Source of the DNA: Cyanobacteria bacterium UBA11153
GTDB taxonomy: Bacteria; Cyanobacteriota; Cyanobacteriia; Cyanobacteriales; Coleofasciculaceae
Assembly (NCBI GenBank): GCA_003511885.1
Contig: DOIX01000092.1
Span: 1 to 11,988 of the forward strand
Reading direction: 5' to 3'
Length of the DNA stretch: 11,988 nucleotides
Under the pieces are notes generated by a model. That model saw only the letters and a list, made by a program, of their open reading frames with translations, did no database searches and was not told where the DNA came from. Below are positions 5,897 to 11,988 of this stretch, piece by piece. The position numbers and the translations under genes are program-made. Within the stretch, counting starts at the first letter, position 1; every line of letters starts with the position of its first letter.

Positions 5897-7417
5897 ATGG
5901 TAAGCGATCGCACTGTGAAGGACAAAAGCCGTAAAATAATCGTAATTGGGGCAGGAATCGGCGGATTAACGGCAGGGGCACTTTTGGCTCGTCGGGGATA
6001 TCAAGTATTAGTATTAGACCAAGCCTTAGTACCGGGAGGATGTGCATCTACATTTAAAAGGAGAGGATTTACCTTCGATGTCGGTGCTACTCAGGTAGCA
6101 GGATTAGAAGAGGGAGGGATTCACAAAAGGATTTTTGATGAATTAGAAATAGAAGTACCCAAAGCTACATATTGCGATCCAGCTTGTGCAGTATATTTAC
6201 CTGGAGAAAAGGAAGCAATTAATGTTTGGCGAGATCCCCAAAAATGGCAAAAAGAAAGACAGAGACAATTTCCAGGTAGCGAAGGATTTTGGCAGTTAAT
6301 GTCAACCTTATTTAAGGTTAGCTGGGAATTCCAATCCCGGGATCCTATATTACCGCCAACTAATTTGTGGGATTTAGGGCAATTAGTGGGGGCAATTCGT
6401 CCCGATACTTTAATTACAGTACCCTTTACTTTCGCTACAGTAGGGGATGTGCTGCGATTATATGGATTGTATGAGAATAAAAGATTGAGAACATTTCTGG
6501 ATTTACAATTAAAACTATATTCCCAGGTAAATGCCGATGAAACCGCTTTACTTTACGCCGCAACAGCCCTAGGAGTATCTCAAGCACCGCTGGGATTGTA
6601 TCACCTTCAGGGCAGTATGCAGGAATTAAGTAATCGGTTAGAAGAAGGTTTGGCAAAATGGGGTGGTAAGATTTTAATGCGTCACGCTGTAGAAGATATT
6701 GAAATTTCCGACAATAGGGCGACTAGTGTGAGAATTAAGAATCTGAAAACAGGGGAAGTTTGGAGAGAAGAGGCAGATGAAGTAGTAGCAAATGTCACCG
6801 TGCAAAATTTAGTTAAATTATTAGGAAAGAAAGCACCTAAAGATTATCAACATCGAGTGGATAAATTACCGCCAGCATCAGGGGCATTTGTAATTTACCT
6901 GGGAGTAGAGGAAAGGGCGATTCCCGATAATTGTCCGCCACATCTTCAATTTATGTATGACTATAATGGGGAAATTGGGGAAAATAACTCATTATTTGTA
7001 TCTGTGAGTAAACCAGGAGATGGTCGTGCCCCACAAGGTCAGGCTACAATTATTGCATCCTCCTTTACCGATACTCGAATCTGGTGGCAGGGGGAAAAGG
7101 CTGATTATGAGAGATTAAAGGAAAAATATACCCAAGATGCGATCGCCCATTTGGCGAAATACTTTAAACTAAGCTCGGAAACGATTATCCACCAAGAAAC
7201 AGCCACACCTCGGACTTATGCTTATTATACGGGGCGCGATCGCGGAATTGTGGGTGGGATTGGACAAAGGATATCAACATTTGGTCCTTTTGGCTTTGCT
7301 ACCCGCACCCCAATTAACCATTTGTGGTTAGTGGGAGATTCTACTCATCCTGGGGAAGGTACTGCTGGTGTGAGTTATTCGGCTTTAACTGCGGTGAGGC
7401 AGATAGAGAATGGCTAA
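5897..7417 (+). CDS. crtD: carotenoid C-3',4' desaturase-like FAD oxidoreductase (CrtD type)
   Basis: The 506-residue protein is of the CrtI/CrtISO phytoene-desaturase superfamily. The N-terminal dinucleotide-binding fold has GAGIGG at 18-23 and the acidic end of the second strand at LVLDQ, followed by PGGCAST. The C-terminal FAD motif is GDSTHPGEG at 480-488. DVGATQVAG after the fold and the C-terminal GVSYSAL match my recollection of cyanobacterial CrtD, the C-3',4' desaturase of myxoxanthophyll synthesis (slr1293 in Synechocystis). CrtH/CrtISO, as I recall it, has DVGAS and GQGLNAVAFSG instead, so the isomerase is the less likely reading. Start is the ATG at 5897; a TATGAT at 5861-5866 is a weak -10 candidate. 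The last two codons (AAT GGC) and the stop TAA come from a TGGCTAA heptamer array. Confidence 0.85.
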   Translation: MVSDRTVKDKSRKIIVIGAGIGGLTAGALLARRGYQVLVLDQALVPGGCASTFKRRGFTFDVGATQVAGLEEGGIHKRIFDELEIEVPKATYCDPACAVYLPGEKEAINVWRDPQKWQKERQRQFPGSEGFWQLMSTLFKVSWEFQSRDPILPPTNLWDLGQLVGAIRPDTLITVPFTFATVGDVLRLYGLYENKRLRTFLDLQLKLYSQVNADETALLYAATALGVSQAPLGLYHLQGSMQELSNRLEEGLAKWGGKILMRHAVEDIEISDNRATSVRIKNLKTGEVWREEADEVVANVTVQNLVKLLGKKAPKDYQHRVDKLPPASGAFVIYLGVEERAIPDNCPPHLQFMYDYNGEIGENNSLFVSVSKPGDGRAPQGQATIIASSFTDTRIWWQGEKADYERLKEKYTQDAIAHLAKYFKLSSETIIHQETATPRTYAYYTGRDRGIVGGIGQRISTFGPFGFATRTPINHLWLVGDSTHPGEGTAGVSYSALTAVRQIENG

Positions 7418-7445
7418 TGGCTAATGGCTAATGGCTAATTGCTAA
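7411..7445 (+). repeat. TGGCTAA heptamer array overlapping the crtD 3' end
   Basis: Four perfect TGGCTAA units and one TTGCTAA run in unbroken phase. Every unit carries TAA, so any frame entering the array ends within 21 nt. The crtD stop (7415-7417) is the TAA of the first unit. The repeat sequence is unrelated to the TTGACAG family but related to the one at 9607-9676. Confidence 0.95.
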
Positions 7446-7507
7446 AAGAATATAGATAATCTCAAAAATCTCCCATTCCCCATTTTGACTTTTGAGGAGT
7501 TTAATTA

Positions 7508-7807
7508 ATGGCAAAAGAGATAGAAAATAAAGATCAACAACATCCACAAGAGAAGAAGGATTTAGAGATTGTGGAGAGATTGTTACAAGAATCTAATACC
7601 GAGAAGAATTTAGTGGAAATTGCTCGATTAAGAGTTAGGTATGGGGGTTTTCCTGGTGCTAGGAATATTCAACGCAGTTTGGATATTGTGCTTCAGCGTT
7701 GGGGATTAACTGAGGAAAGGCTATTTGAGATAACTCGTAATCTTCATGCTGAGGGTAGGGTATATAAGCGTAATAGTAAGGGAGAAGAGCAAGAAGATTG
7801 GACTTAG
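7508..7807 (+). CDS. small cyanobacterial protein, DUF3288-like
   Basis: The 99-residue, highly charged protein starts at an ATG preceded by GAGGAG (about 7493-7498). It has a hydrophilic N-terminus with DQQHPQ, a helical middle (LVEIARLRVRYGGFPGARNIQ, residues 35-55), then LDIVLQRWGLTEE and a basic-acidic tail ending EEQEDWT. From memory this layout (DQQHP, ARLRIRYQGFPGARDIQ, RWGLTEE, EEDW) is that of the cyanobacteria-restricted DUF3288 family, whose function is not known to me. It has no signal peptide or membrane span, so it is probably cytosolic. It follows crtD by 90 nt on the same strand, but a heptamer array lies between them. A TTGACAG array starts 3 nt after its TAG stop. Confidence 0.85.
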   Translation: MAKEIENKDQQHPQEKKDLEIVERLLQESNTEKNLVEIARLRVRYGGFPGARNIQRSLDIVLQRWGLTEERLFEITRNLHAEGRVYKRNSKGEEQEDWT

Positions 7808-7810
7808 CAG

Positions 7811-7859
7811 TTGACAGTTGACAGTTGACATTTGACAGTTTCTAGTTGACAGTTTCTAG
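7811..7859 (+). repeat. heptamer array 3 nt after the DUF3288-like gene
   Basis: Seven units in perfect phase: TTGACAG, TTGACAG, TTGACAT, TTGACAG, TTTCTAG, TTGACAG, TTTCTAG. Two variant units (TTTCTAG) alternate with the main unit at the end. Each unit carries a stop (TGA or TAG) on the coding strand of the upstream gene. Confidence 0.95.
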
Positions 7860-7894
7860 TTATCTAGACCTATCTTAAAAGTTTCTCTCCCATC

Positions 7895-7944
7895 TCCCAA
7901 CAAAAAACTTATTCAGCAAGCCCTAATTAGGGCTTGCTGAATAA
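7895..7944 (-). terminator. possible minus-strand terminator for mlaD: 36-nt perfect palindrome plus T-run
   Basis: 7909-7944 is an 18-bp-arm perfect palindrome centred on TAATTA. On the minus strand it is followed directly by GTTTTTTG, which fits an intrinsic terminator for the mlaF-mlaD transcripts arriving from the right. On the plus strand no T-run follows. The distance from the mlaD stop (about 230 nt) is long, and the palindrome may simply be two transposon ends meeting. Confidence 0.35.
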
Positions 7945-8147
7945 AGACAGAAGGTATGCCAGCCAAGGATTTCAAGTATTTTTGGCTTTCCCAAGTCCAA
8001 GGATTTTAAATCTTTTTGTTCAAAAACCTTGCCTGATTGTGGGAAATCCCTGAGTATCCGAAAAGGAAGCAAAGGGTGAAACTCTCATAAGGTAAGCTGT
8101 GTAGCATCCAGATTCGCTAAGTAGGCTTTTTCAGCAAACCCTAATTA
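7924..8147. mobile_element. 224-bp MITE-like element (copy 2, related to 1896-2110)
   Basis: The left end (7924 onward, TAATTAGGGCTTGCTGAA) and the inverted right end (8147 backward, TAATTAGGGTTTGCTGAA) match over about 22 bases with two or three differences. They share TAATTAGGG-TTGC with the element at 1896-2110. The interior has no transposase. Both outer flanks continue the palindrome (CCC before and GGG after TAATTA), suggesting insertion next to or into an older copy. It ends 25 nt from the mlaD stop. Confidence 0.65.
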
Positions 8148-8172
8148 GGGTTGACATGAATGGTGAGGATTG

Positions 8173-9579
8173 TTAATTTTTGTGTGGTATGGTTGGTGAG
8201 GATTGGGTGTGTATGATTGAGTCAGTGGCTTGGGAGGTAGCTTCTTTGAGGGCAGAATTAACAGTTTCTAATTGCTGTGCTACTTGTATTTGCTCTTGTA
8301 ATTGCTCAGTTGATGATACTAGTTTACTTAAGCCATTAACTAAGTCCTTGACATTTTGTCTAAATTGTGAATCTCCTGTAAGCTCATCTAAATCTGCGGT
8401 AATTTTTTGAACATTTTCAAAAGTGGCTCTGGCGGAATCCAAAGTTTGCTGTAATACTAGAAAATTCGTAGGATTATTGACAGCAGCAGTAACATCGCGT
8501 AAGTTAGCAGAAGCTTCTGCAGCGTTGGCAGAGAGGGTTTCCAAGTTACCGACTATTTTCGCAACATCGACTTTTTCAGTTGTATTGGCTAATCGGGTAA
8601 CAAGGATAGTTAATTGTTCGCTACTTTGGCTAATATTAGTTAAGGTTTTTTGTAAGGTTCCCCGATTTGTAGCTACTAGTTCATTAGTGGAGACAGCCAG
8701 TTTGGTAAACTCAGTTAAAAGGGTGTTTAAGTTATCTTGATTTTTGGTTAAAACTTGATTTGCTGATGTAGCGAGTTTGCTAAATTGTTGGAGGGTGTTA
8801 TTGAGATTTGCCTGATTGCTGGTGAGTAATTCATTACTGGATTGAGCAAGTTTGCCGAATTCTTCGGCAGTATTGCCAAATTTATCAGCGGTATTGCCAA
8901 TGCGATTAGCTGTTTGGGCAGCAGCAACAGTTACAGTGTTAGTGGCAGTAGAAAATGTTCCCACTTGTTGTCGTACTGAGCGAGTTAAGAGGGATAATTC
9001 AGCAGTAAGTTTGGCTACGCCACTGGCAGCTAGTGAGGCATTTTTAGTCAGGGAGTTGACATTATCGAAGAAGGCAGGATCGGTGTATACTTTGGTAAGT
9101 TTATCGGTGTTACGGAGTAATTCAATGAAACTGACACCAATCTCTCCATTGACTCGATTTTTGTGACAAATTACTAATTTAGTATCGCATTGGGAGCTAT
9201 GGGGATTAACTCCTTGGATTCCAGAAGGAAGGTTTTCTGGAGGGGTAATATCAATTGAAGTTTCTCCAATTAAACCAGATTGATTTGCTTCAATTTTTAC
9301 ATTGCGGGGGATGACTAAATTTGGTGCATCCAGTTGAATTGTGGCATCAACTCCATTGGTGGTAGCTTGAATTTCCGTAATTTTTCCCACATCAACACCA
9401 CGATATCTTACACCTGCCCCCACTTTCATCCCAGCAACGTCAGCAAAGGTAACGGTAAATTGGTAAGTACGAGTGCCCCATTTAAAGCCTCGAATCCAGA
9501 GGACTAATCCTACAAAAGCCGATAATCCCACCAGAATTAATAATCCCACAGATCCTTCCCTAATGGTTCGCGATCGCAT
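8173..9579 (-). CDS. mlaD: MCE-domain substrate-binding subunit of a lipid ABC transporter (MlaD/Ycf22/TGD2-like)
   Basis: The 468-residue protein starts at ATG 9579 with AGGAG a few bases upstream. Residues about 11-30 form one N-terminal membrane anchor. The MCE domain spans about 38-114, containing the family's VAGMKVGAGVRYRGVDVGKI segment and GLIGETSIDI. Cys131 and Cys138 lie just after it. The rest is a long helical domain rich in Thr, Asn, Leu and Ala, with three consecutive 25-residue repeats (241-265, 266-290, 291-315), each of the pattern F-x-KLA-x-S-x-N then N near position 20. In E. coli, MlaD hexamers bind phospholipid in the Mla system; the cyanobacterial and chloroplast homologues are Ycf22 and TGD2. 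The ATPase gene mlaF lies 94-97 nt upstream on the same strand, and the permease mlaE is not in the window. TGGTGAGGATTG occurs twice around the stop (8161-8172, 8194-8205). Confidence 0.93.
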   Translation of the reverse strand: MRSRTIREGSVGLLILVGLSAFVGLVLWIRGFKWGTRTYQFTVTFADVAGMKVGAGVRYRGVDVGKITEIQATTNGVDATIQLDAPNLVIPRNVKIEANQSGLIGETSIDITPPENLPSGIQGVNPHSSQCDTKLVICHKNRVNGEIGVSFIELLRNTDKLTKVYTDPAFFDNVNSLTKNASLAASGVAKLTAELSLLTRSVRQQVGTFSTATNTVTVAAAQTANRIGNTADKFGNTAEEFGKLAQSSNELLTSNQANLNNTLQQFSKLATSANQVLTKNQDNLNTLLTEFTKLAVSTNELVATNRGTLQKTLTNISQSSEQLTILVTRLANTTEKVDVAKIVGNLETLSANAAEASANLRDVTAAVNNPTNFLVLQQTLDSARATFENVQKITADLDELTGDSQFRQNVKDLVNGLSKLVSSTEQLQEQIQVAQQLETVNSALKEATSQATDSIIHTQSSPTIPHKN

Positions 9580-9606
9580 TTTTTCTCCTCACACACTAGT
9601 CATTTG

Positions 9607-9676
9607 TTGGCTAATTGCTAATTGTTTGGTTTCGATTAGCCATTAGCCATTAGCCAACAACTAATAACTAATCCTA
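9607..9676 (-). repeat. heptamer array between mlaF and mlaD, overlapping the mlaF stop
   Basis: Ten heptamer-phased units run TTGGCTA, ATTGCTA, ATTGTTT, GGTTTCG, ATTAGCC three times, AACAACT, AATAACT, AATCCTA. On the minus strand, mlaF enters it through its stop TAG (9676-9674), followed by GGCTAAT units full of stops. Left and right parts are partly inverted (TTGTTGGCTAAT near 9605 against ATTAGCCAACAA near 9649), so the mlaF-mlaD spacer RNA could form a hairpin. Confidence 0.85.
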
Positions 9677-10456
9677 ACCGATAACTTGAATAGGGCCATT
9701 GATACTAGCGCTAAAAAATTGTCGTACTAAAGGATTATCAGTGGTATCAATCTCTGTAACATGCCCTTGCCACTGTACCTTGCCTTTGTAGAGAAAGACA
9801 ACTCGGTCAGCAGTACGGCGAATGGTGCTGTCTTGATGGGTAACCATAACGTAGGTGCTGCAACCACCTTCTATGGCTTGAAGCTGCCTTACTAAATCCT
9901 CAATCACAGTAGAGGCGATAGGGTCAAGTCCAGCGGTAGGTTCATCGTATAATAGCACTTCTGGATTATCTTTGGGGTTATCGGGATTAGACATAATGGC
10001 GCGGGCGAAACTCACTCGCTTCCGCATTCCGCCAGATAATTGGGAAGGATAGCGATCGCTAATTCCTGGTAATCCTACCATTTCTAGTTTTTCTTCTACC
10101 AATTTTTTGATCTGGTGGTGAGATAGTTTGGAGTGTTGGTAGAGTAAGAATCCGACATTTTCTGCTACTGTGAGAGAATCGAATAAGGCTGCTTGTTGGA
10201 ATACCATCCCAATCCCAATCGGATCTGCAGCATCTTCGATTAAACCTTTACGCTTTTCCCCCTGGATATAAATTTCCCCGGCATCTGATGGAGTTAAGCC
10301 TGCAATAATCCGGAGAATCGTAGATTTACCTGTACCAGAAGGGCCAATAATTCCTAAAGCCTCGCCCCGATAAATAGTGAGATCGACTTCATCTAGGATA
10401 ATGTTACCACCAAATGATTTGGATACTCCTTTTAATTCAATTAGTGGTTGATCCAT
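9674..10456 (-). CDS. mlaF: ATPase subunit of an MCE-type lipid ABC transporter (MlaF-like)
   Basis: The 260-residue ATPase shows Walker A GPSGTGKST at 38-46, Q-loop Gln87, signature LSGGM at 140-144, Walker B VLLYDEP at 167-173 with catalytic Glu172, and the switch histidine in VMVTHQDS. KRVSFARAI and EPTAGLDP are typical of the Mla/Tgd3 ATPases. It would energise lipid movement with MlaE and the MCE protein encoded next downstream. I start it at ATG 10456 (MDQPLIELKGVSKSF), where homologues begin; an in-frame GTG at 10480 would add eight residues and neither has a clear Shine-Dalgarno. A 14-residue hydrophilic run between signature and Walker B (SNPDNPKDNPE) looks like a modest insertion. 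The stop lies in a heptamer repeat unit. Confidence 0.93.
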   Translation of the reverse strand: MDQPLIELKGVSKSFGGNIILDEVDLTIYRGEALGIIGPSGTGKSTILRIIAGLTPSDAGEIYIQGEKRKGLIEDAADPIGIGMVFQQAALFDSLTVAENVGFLLYQHSKLSHHQIKKLVEEKLEMVGLPGISDRYPSQLSGGMRKRVSFARAIMSNPDNPKDNPEVLLYDEPTAGLDPIASTVIEDLVRQLQAIEGGCSTYVMVTHQDSTIRRTADRVVFLYKGKVQWQGHVTEIDTTDNPLVRQFFSASINGPIQVIG

Positions 10457-10538
10457 AAGGGATGAGGTAGGAAAAGTCACAATTCACGCATTCAAAAGTC
10501 AAATTTTCCTATTTCTCCATTGGTTGCTTGATAGTATG

Positions 10539-10544
10539 ATTATA
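10539..10544 (-). promoter_or_regulatory. candidate -10 box for mlaF-mlaD
   Basis: On the minus strand a perfect TATAAT (10544-10539) lies about 83 nt before the mlaF ATG. At 17-nt spacing the -35 position reads TAACCA, a poor match, so activation by another factor or a chance match is possible. Confidence 0.3.
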
Positions 10545-10579
10545 CTGAAACTTTTTCCGTATGGTTACTGATATAGCTG

Positions 10580-10621
10580 TGGACAGTGGACAGTTGATAG
10601 TTAATAGTTGATAGTTAATAG
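10580..10621. repeat. heptamer array, TGGACAG to TTGATAG/TTAATAG
   Basis: Six phased units: TGGACAG twice, then TTGATAG and TTAATAG alternating twice. It lies between mlaF and chlI, upstream of the mlaF promoter candidate. Confidence 0.95.
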
Positions 10622-10645
10622 TTACTCAGATTCCCCGGCTGTTCA

Positions 10646-10694
10646 TTGACAATGGACAATTGTCCATTGTCCGTTGTTCATTGTCAATTGTCCA
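10646..10694 (-). repeat. inverted heptamer array at the chlI 3' end, with a 24-nt perfect palindrome
   Basis: Seven units run in unbroken 7-nt phase, but the orientation flips after the second: TTGACAA, TGGACAA, then TTGTCCA, TTGTCCG, TTGTTCA, TTGTCAA, TTGTCCA. The flip makes 10648-10671 a perfect 24-nt palindrome. The chlI stop TGA (10686-10684) and its last three codons (Met-Asp-Asn) lie in the final units. The palindrome could fold at the chlI mRNA 3' end, but no T-run follows. Confidence 0.95.
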
Positions 10695-11754
10695 TAGATG
10701 AGCTTTCTAACCCAAAAACGCGACTAAATGCCTTATCTACTTTATATCCGGAATCAATAGATTCCAAGGGATCTTTGCGAAGGCGGTGACGCAAACAGAG
10801 GACAATGACACGGCGGATATCATCAATGGTAACTTCAGTACGTCCTTCCAAAGCTGCGATCGCGCGGGCTGCCCGATTAGTTACAATATCGCCTCGCAGT
10901 CCATCTACGTCAAGTTCGGAACAAACTTCCGAAATCTTTACCCGTAAATCGTAATCCATTTCTACATGAGGTAATCTTTCTTGAGCGGAAACTATCTGCT
11001 CCTGTAAGGCTTCTTGGGGAATTTGATGCTTGTGAATGTAGTCGAGCGGATTTTGGTCAAAATCTCCCCGTTCTTCTACTATTTTTACCCTTAAAGCAGG
11101 TTCTCTAACAGTGCGGATTTCGGCGTGCATTCCAAAACGGTCTAAAAGTTGGGGACGTAATTCACCTTCTTCTGGGTTACCGGAGCCAACCAAAACAAAG
11201 CGAGCGGGGTGGCGAATAGAAATTCCTTCCCTTTCCACAGTATTCCACCCACTAGCAGCAGAATCCAGTAATACGTCAACTAAATGGTCATCTAAAAGGT
11301 TAACCTCGTCTACATAAAGGATACCGCGATTAGCCTTAGCCAAAAGTCCCGGTTCAAAAGCCTTTACCCCTTCCGATAAAGCTTTCTCAATATCAATTGT
11401 CCCGCAAACTCGGTCTTCTGTTGCGCCCAGAGGCAAATCAACCATCGGGACTTTTTTCTTAACTGTTTGCCGTGTTTCTAGTAGGTCATTATCTGGTTTC
11501 ATCCAATCGGGGTCATTGGGGTCGCTATTGAAAGGGTCATCAGCAACCACATCGATTTCTGGCAATAAGTCAGCCAATGCCCGAATTGTCGTAGATTTTC
11601 CCGTACCGCGATCGCCCATAATCATGACACCGCCAATTTTCGGGTCGATTACGTTAAGGAGTAGGGCTAGTTTCATTTCTTCTTGACCAACGATGGCTGT
11701 GAAGGGAAATACCACGCGGCGGCTAGTCATGGGCGCTTGGGCAGTCGGACTCAC
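10684..11754 (-). CDS. chlI: magnesium chelatase ATPase subunit ChlI
   Basis: ChlI is the AAA+ motor that, with ChlD and ChlH, inserts Mg2+ into protoporphyrin IX, the first committed step of chlorophyll synthesis, in the cytosol or at membranes. The 356-residue protein shows Walker [10 protein letters not shown] at 47-55, Walker B ILYVDE at 145-150, sensor and arginine-finger region [19 protein letters not shown], and the C-terminal helical lid with [12 protein letters not shown]. The N-terminal [18 protein letters not shown] is diagnostic. The start is GTG at 11754 (AGG about 12 nt upstream); an in-frame ATG at 11730 is also possible. ChlD and ChlH are not in the window. The last three residues and the stop are derived from the adjoining heptamer array, beyond the conserved core. 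Confidence 0.96.
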   Translation of the reverse strand: MSPTAQAPMTSRRVVFPFTAIVGQEEMKLALLLNVIDPKIGGVMIMGDRGTGKSTTIRALADLLPEIDVVADDPFNSDPNDPDWMKPDNDLLETRQTVKKKVPMVDLPLGATEDRVCGTIDIEKALSEGVKAFEPGLLAKANRGILYVDEVNLLDDHLVDVLLDSAASGWNTVEREGISIRHPARFVLVGSGNPEEGELRPQLLDRFGMHAEIRTVREPALRVKIVEERGDFDQNPLDYIHKHQIPQEALQEQIVSAQERLPHVEMDYDLRVKISEVCSELDVDGLRGDIVTNRAARAIAALEGRTEVTIDDIRRVIVLCLRHRLRKDPLESIDSGYKVDKAFSRVFGLESSSMDN

Positions 11755-11823
11755 TTTGTTTACCTAAATAATTAATCGTTATTGACGCTTTTCATTGTCC
11801 CATATTGGATGCCTTTGGGATGA

Positions 11824-11867
11824 GGGGGAGTAGGGAGTGGGGGGAGTGGGGAGGGGGGTGTAGGGGG
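11824..11867 (+). repeat. G-rich tract with heptamer-like GGGAGTG units
   Basis: At least five runs of three to six G are separated by A/T-containing spacers, roughly in 7-nt steps (GGGAGTA, GGGAGTG, GGGGAGT). Such tracts can form G-quadruplex DNA. It lies about 70 nt upstream of chlI, on the non-template side of divergent DNA, and could influence chlI initiation; this is inference. Confidence 0.7.
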
Positions 11868-11988
11868 AAACTATTTTTTTTACTTCATAACTTCAGATTA
11901 TACCTCTTGCTATCATTCGGTATTTGGCTATCGTCATTCCTCTCAGGTACCATATATAGCACTAGCAAGACACGTTAGGACGTTGTTT
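11868..11988. other. gene-free right edge
   Basis: AT-rich DNA with a T-run at 11874-11881. I see no convincing coding frame; the longest minus-strand ATG frame after a GAGAGG is only 14 codons. It is probably the upstream region of a gene beyond the window. Confidence 0.4.

Noticed and set aside
5897..7417. Reading crtD as the carotene isomerase crtH/crtISO
   Set aside because: The superfamily is the same, but DVGATQVAG and GDSTHPGEGTAGVSYSAL match my memory of CrtD better than CrtH; this should be confirmed by a profile search.
8180..9166. Three plus-strand frames (8180-8410, 8423-8740, 8852-9166)
   Set aside because: All lie opposite mlaD, whose MCE domain and repeats are clear; they are antisense shadows of its repetitive Leu/Thr/Asn codons.
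10648..10671. 24-nt palindrome as an intrinsic terminator of chlI
   Set aside because: No T-run follows on the minus strand; it is explained by the inverted heptamer units.
1..11988. tRNA, rRNA or riboswitch genes
   Set aside because: I scanned the gaps by eye for tRNA-like arms, TTCGAATC-type loops and known riboswitch cores and saw none.

Overview
The window looks like a piece of a filamentous cyanobacterial chromosome. The octamer GCGATCGC (the HIP1 motif) occurs about 13 times in 12 kb. The gene set includes ChlI, a CrtD-type carotenoid desaturase, a cyanobacterial-type lipoyl synthase, an MlaD/Ycf22-type MCE protein and a DUF3288-like small protein. AT content is moderate and intergenic gaps are long (300-560 bases), filled with short heptanucleotide repeats and inverted-repeat elements. 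Genus cannot be fixed from sequence reading alone.

Layout. 1-95 may hold the 5' part of an unidentified minus-strand gene running off the left edge. 189-1628 (+) carries a small lipoprotein and an unrecognised 295-residue soluble protein, probably one operon. 1629-2155 is a repeat-rich gap with a nested inverted repeat and a 215-bp MITE-like element. 2156-2707 (-) is a receiver-only response regulator with a C-terminal coiled coil. 2708-3267 is a long gap in front of lipA (3268-4245, +). 4246-4514 contains two heptamer arrays with a 156-bp inverted-repeat element between them. livH/natD (4515-5459, -) follows. 5460-5896 holds a 169-bp inverted-repeat element and several hairpins. Then come crtD (5897-7417, +) and a DUF3288-like gene (7508-7807, +). 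7808-8172 holds a heptamer array, a 36-nt perfect palindrome and a 224-bp element related to the first MITE. mlaD (8173-9579) and mlaF (9674-10456), both minus, encode two parts of an MCE lipid-transport ABC system. chlI (10684-11754, -) is followed by a G-rich tract and a gene-free right edge.

Function. These are housekeeping genes: cofactor synthesis (lipoate), amino-acid uptake, carotenoid and chlorophyll synthesis, and envelope lipid transport. They do not form one pathway, and I see no defence or secondary-metabolite system. The most unusual signal is in the gaps: heptanucleotide arrays of at least two unrelated sequence families sit exactly on the 3' ends of genes. They supply the stop codon, and sometimes the last few residues, of lipA, livH, crtD, mlaF and chlI, and they begin 3 nt after the stop of the DUF3288-like gene. 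In all six cases the strand of the repeat that contains stop codons is the coding strand of the gene. The gaps also hold at least four inverted-repeat elements without transposase (two of one family), all between genes.
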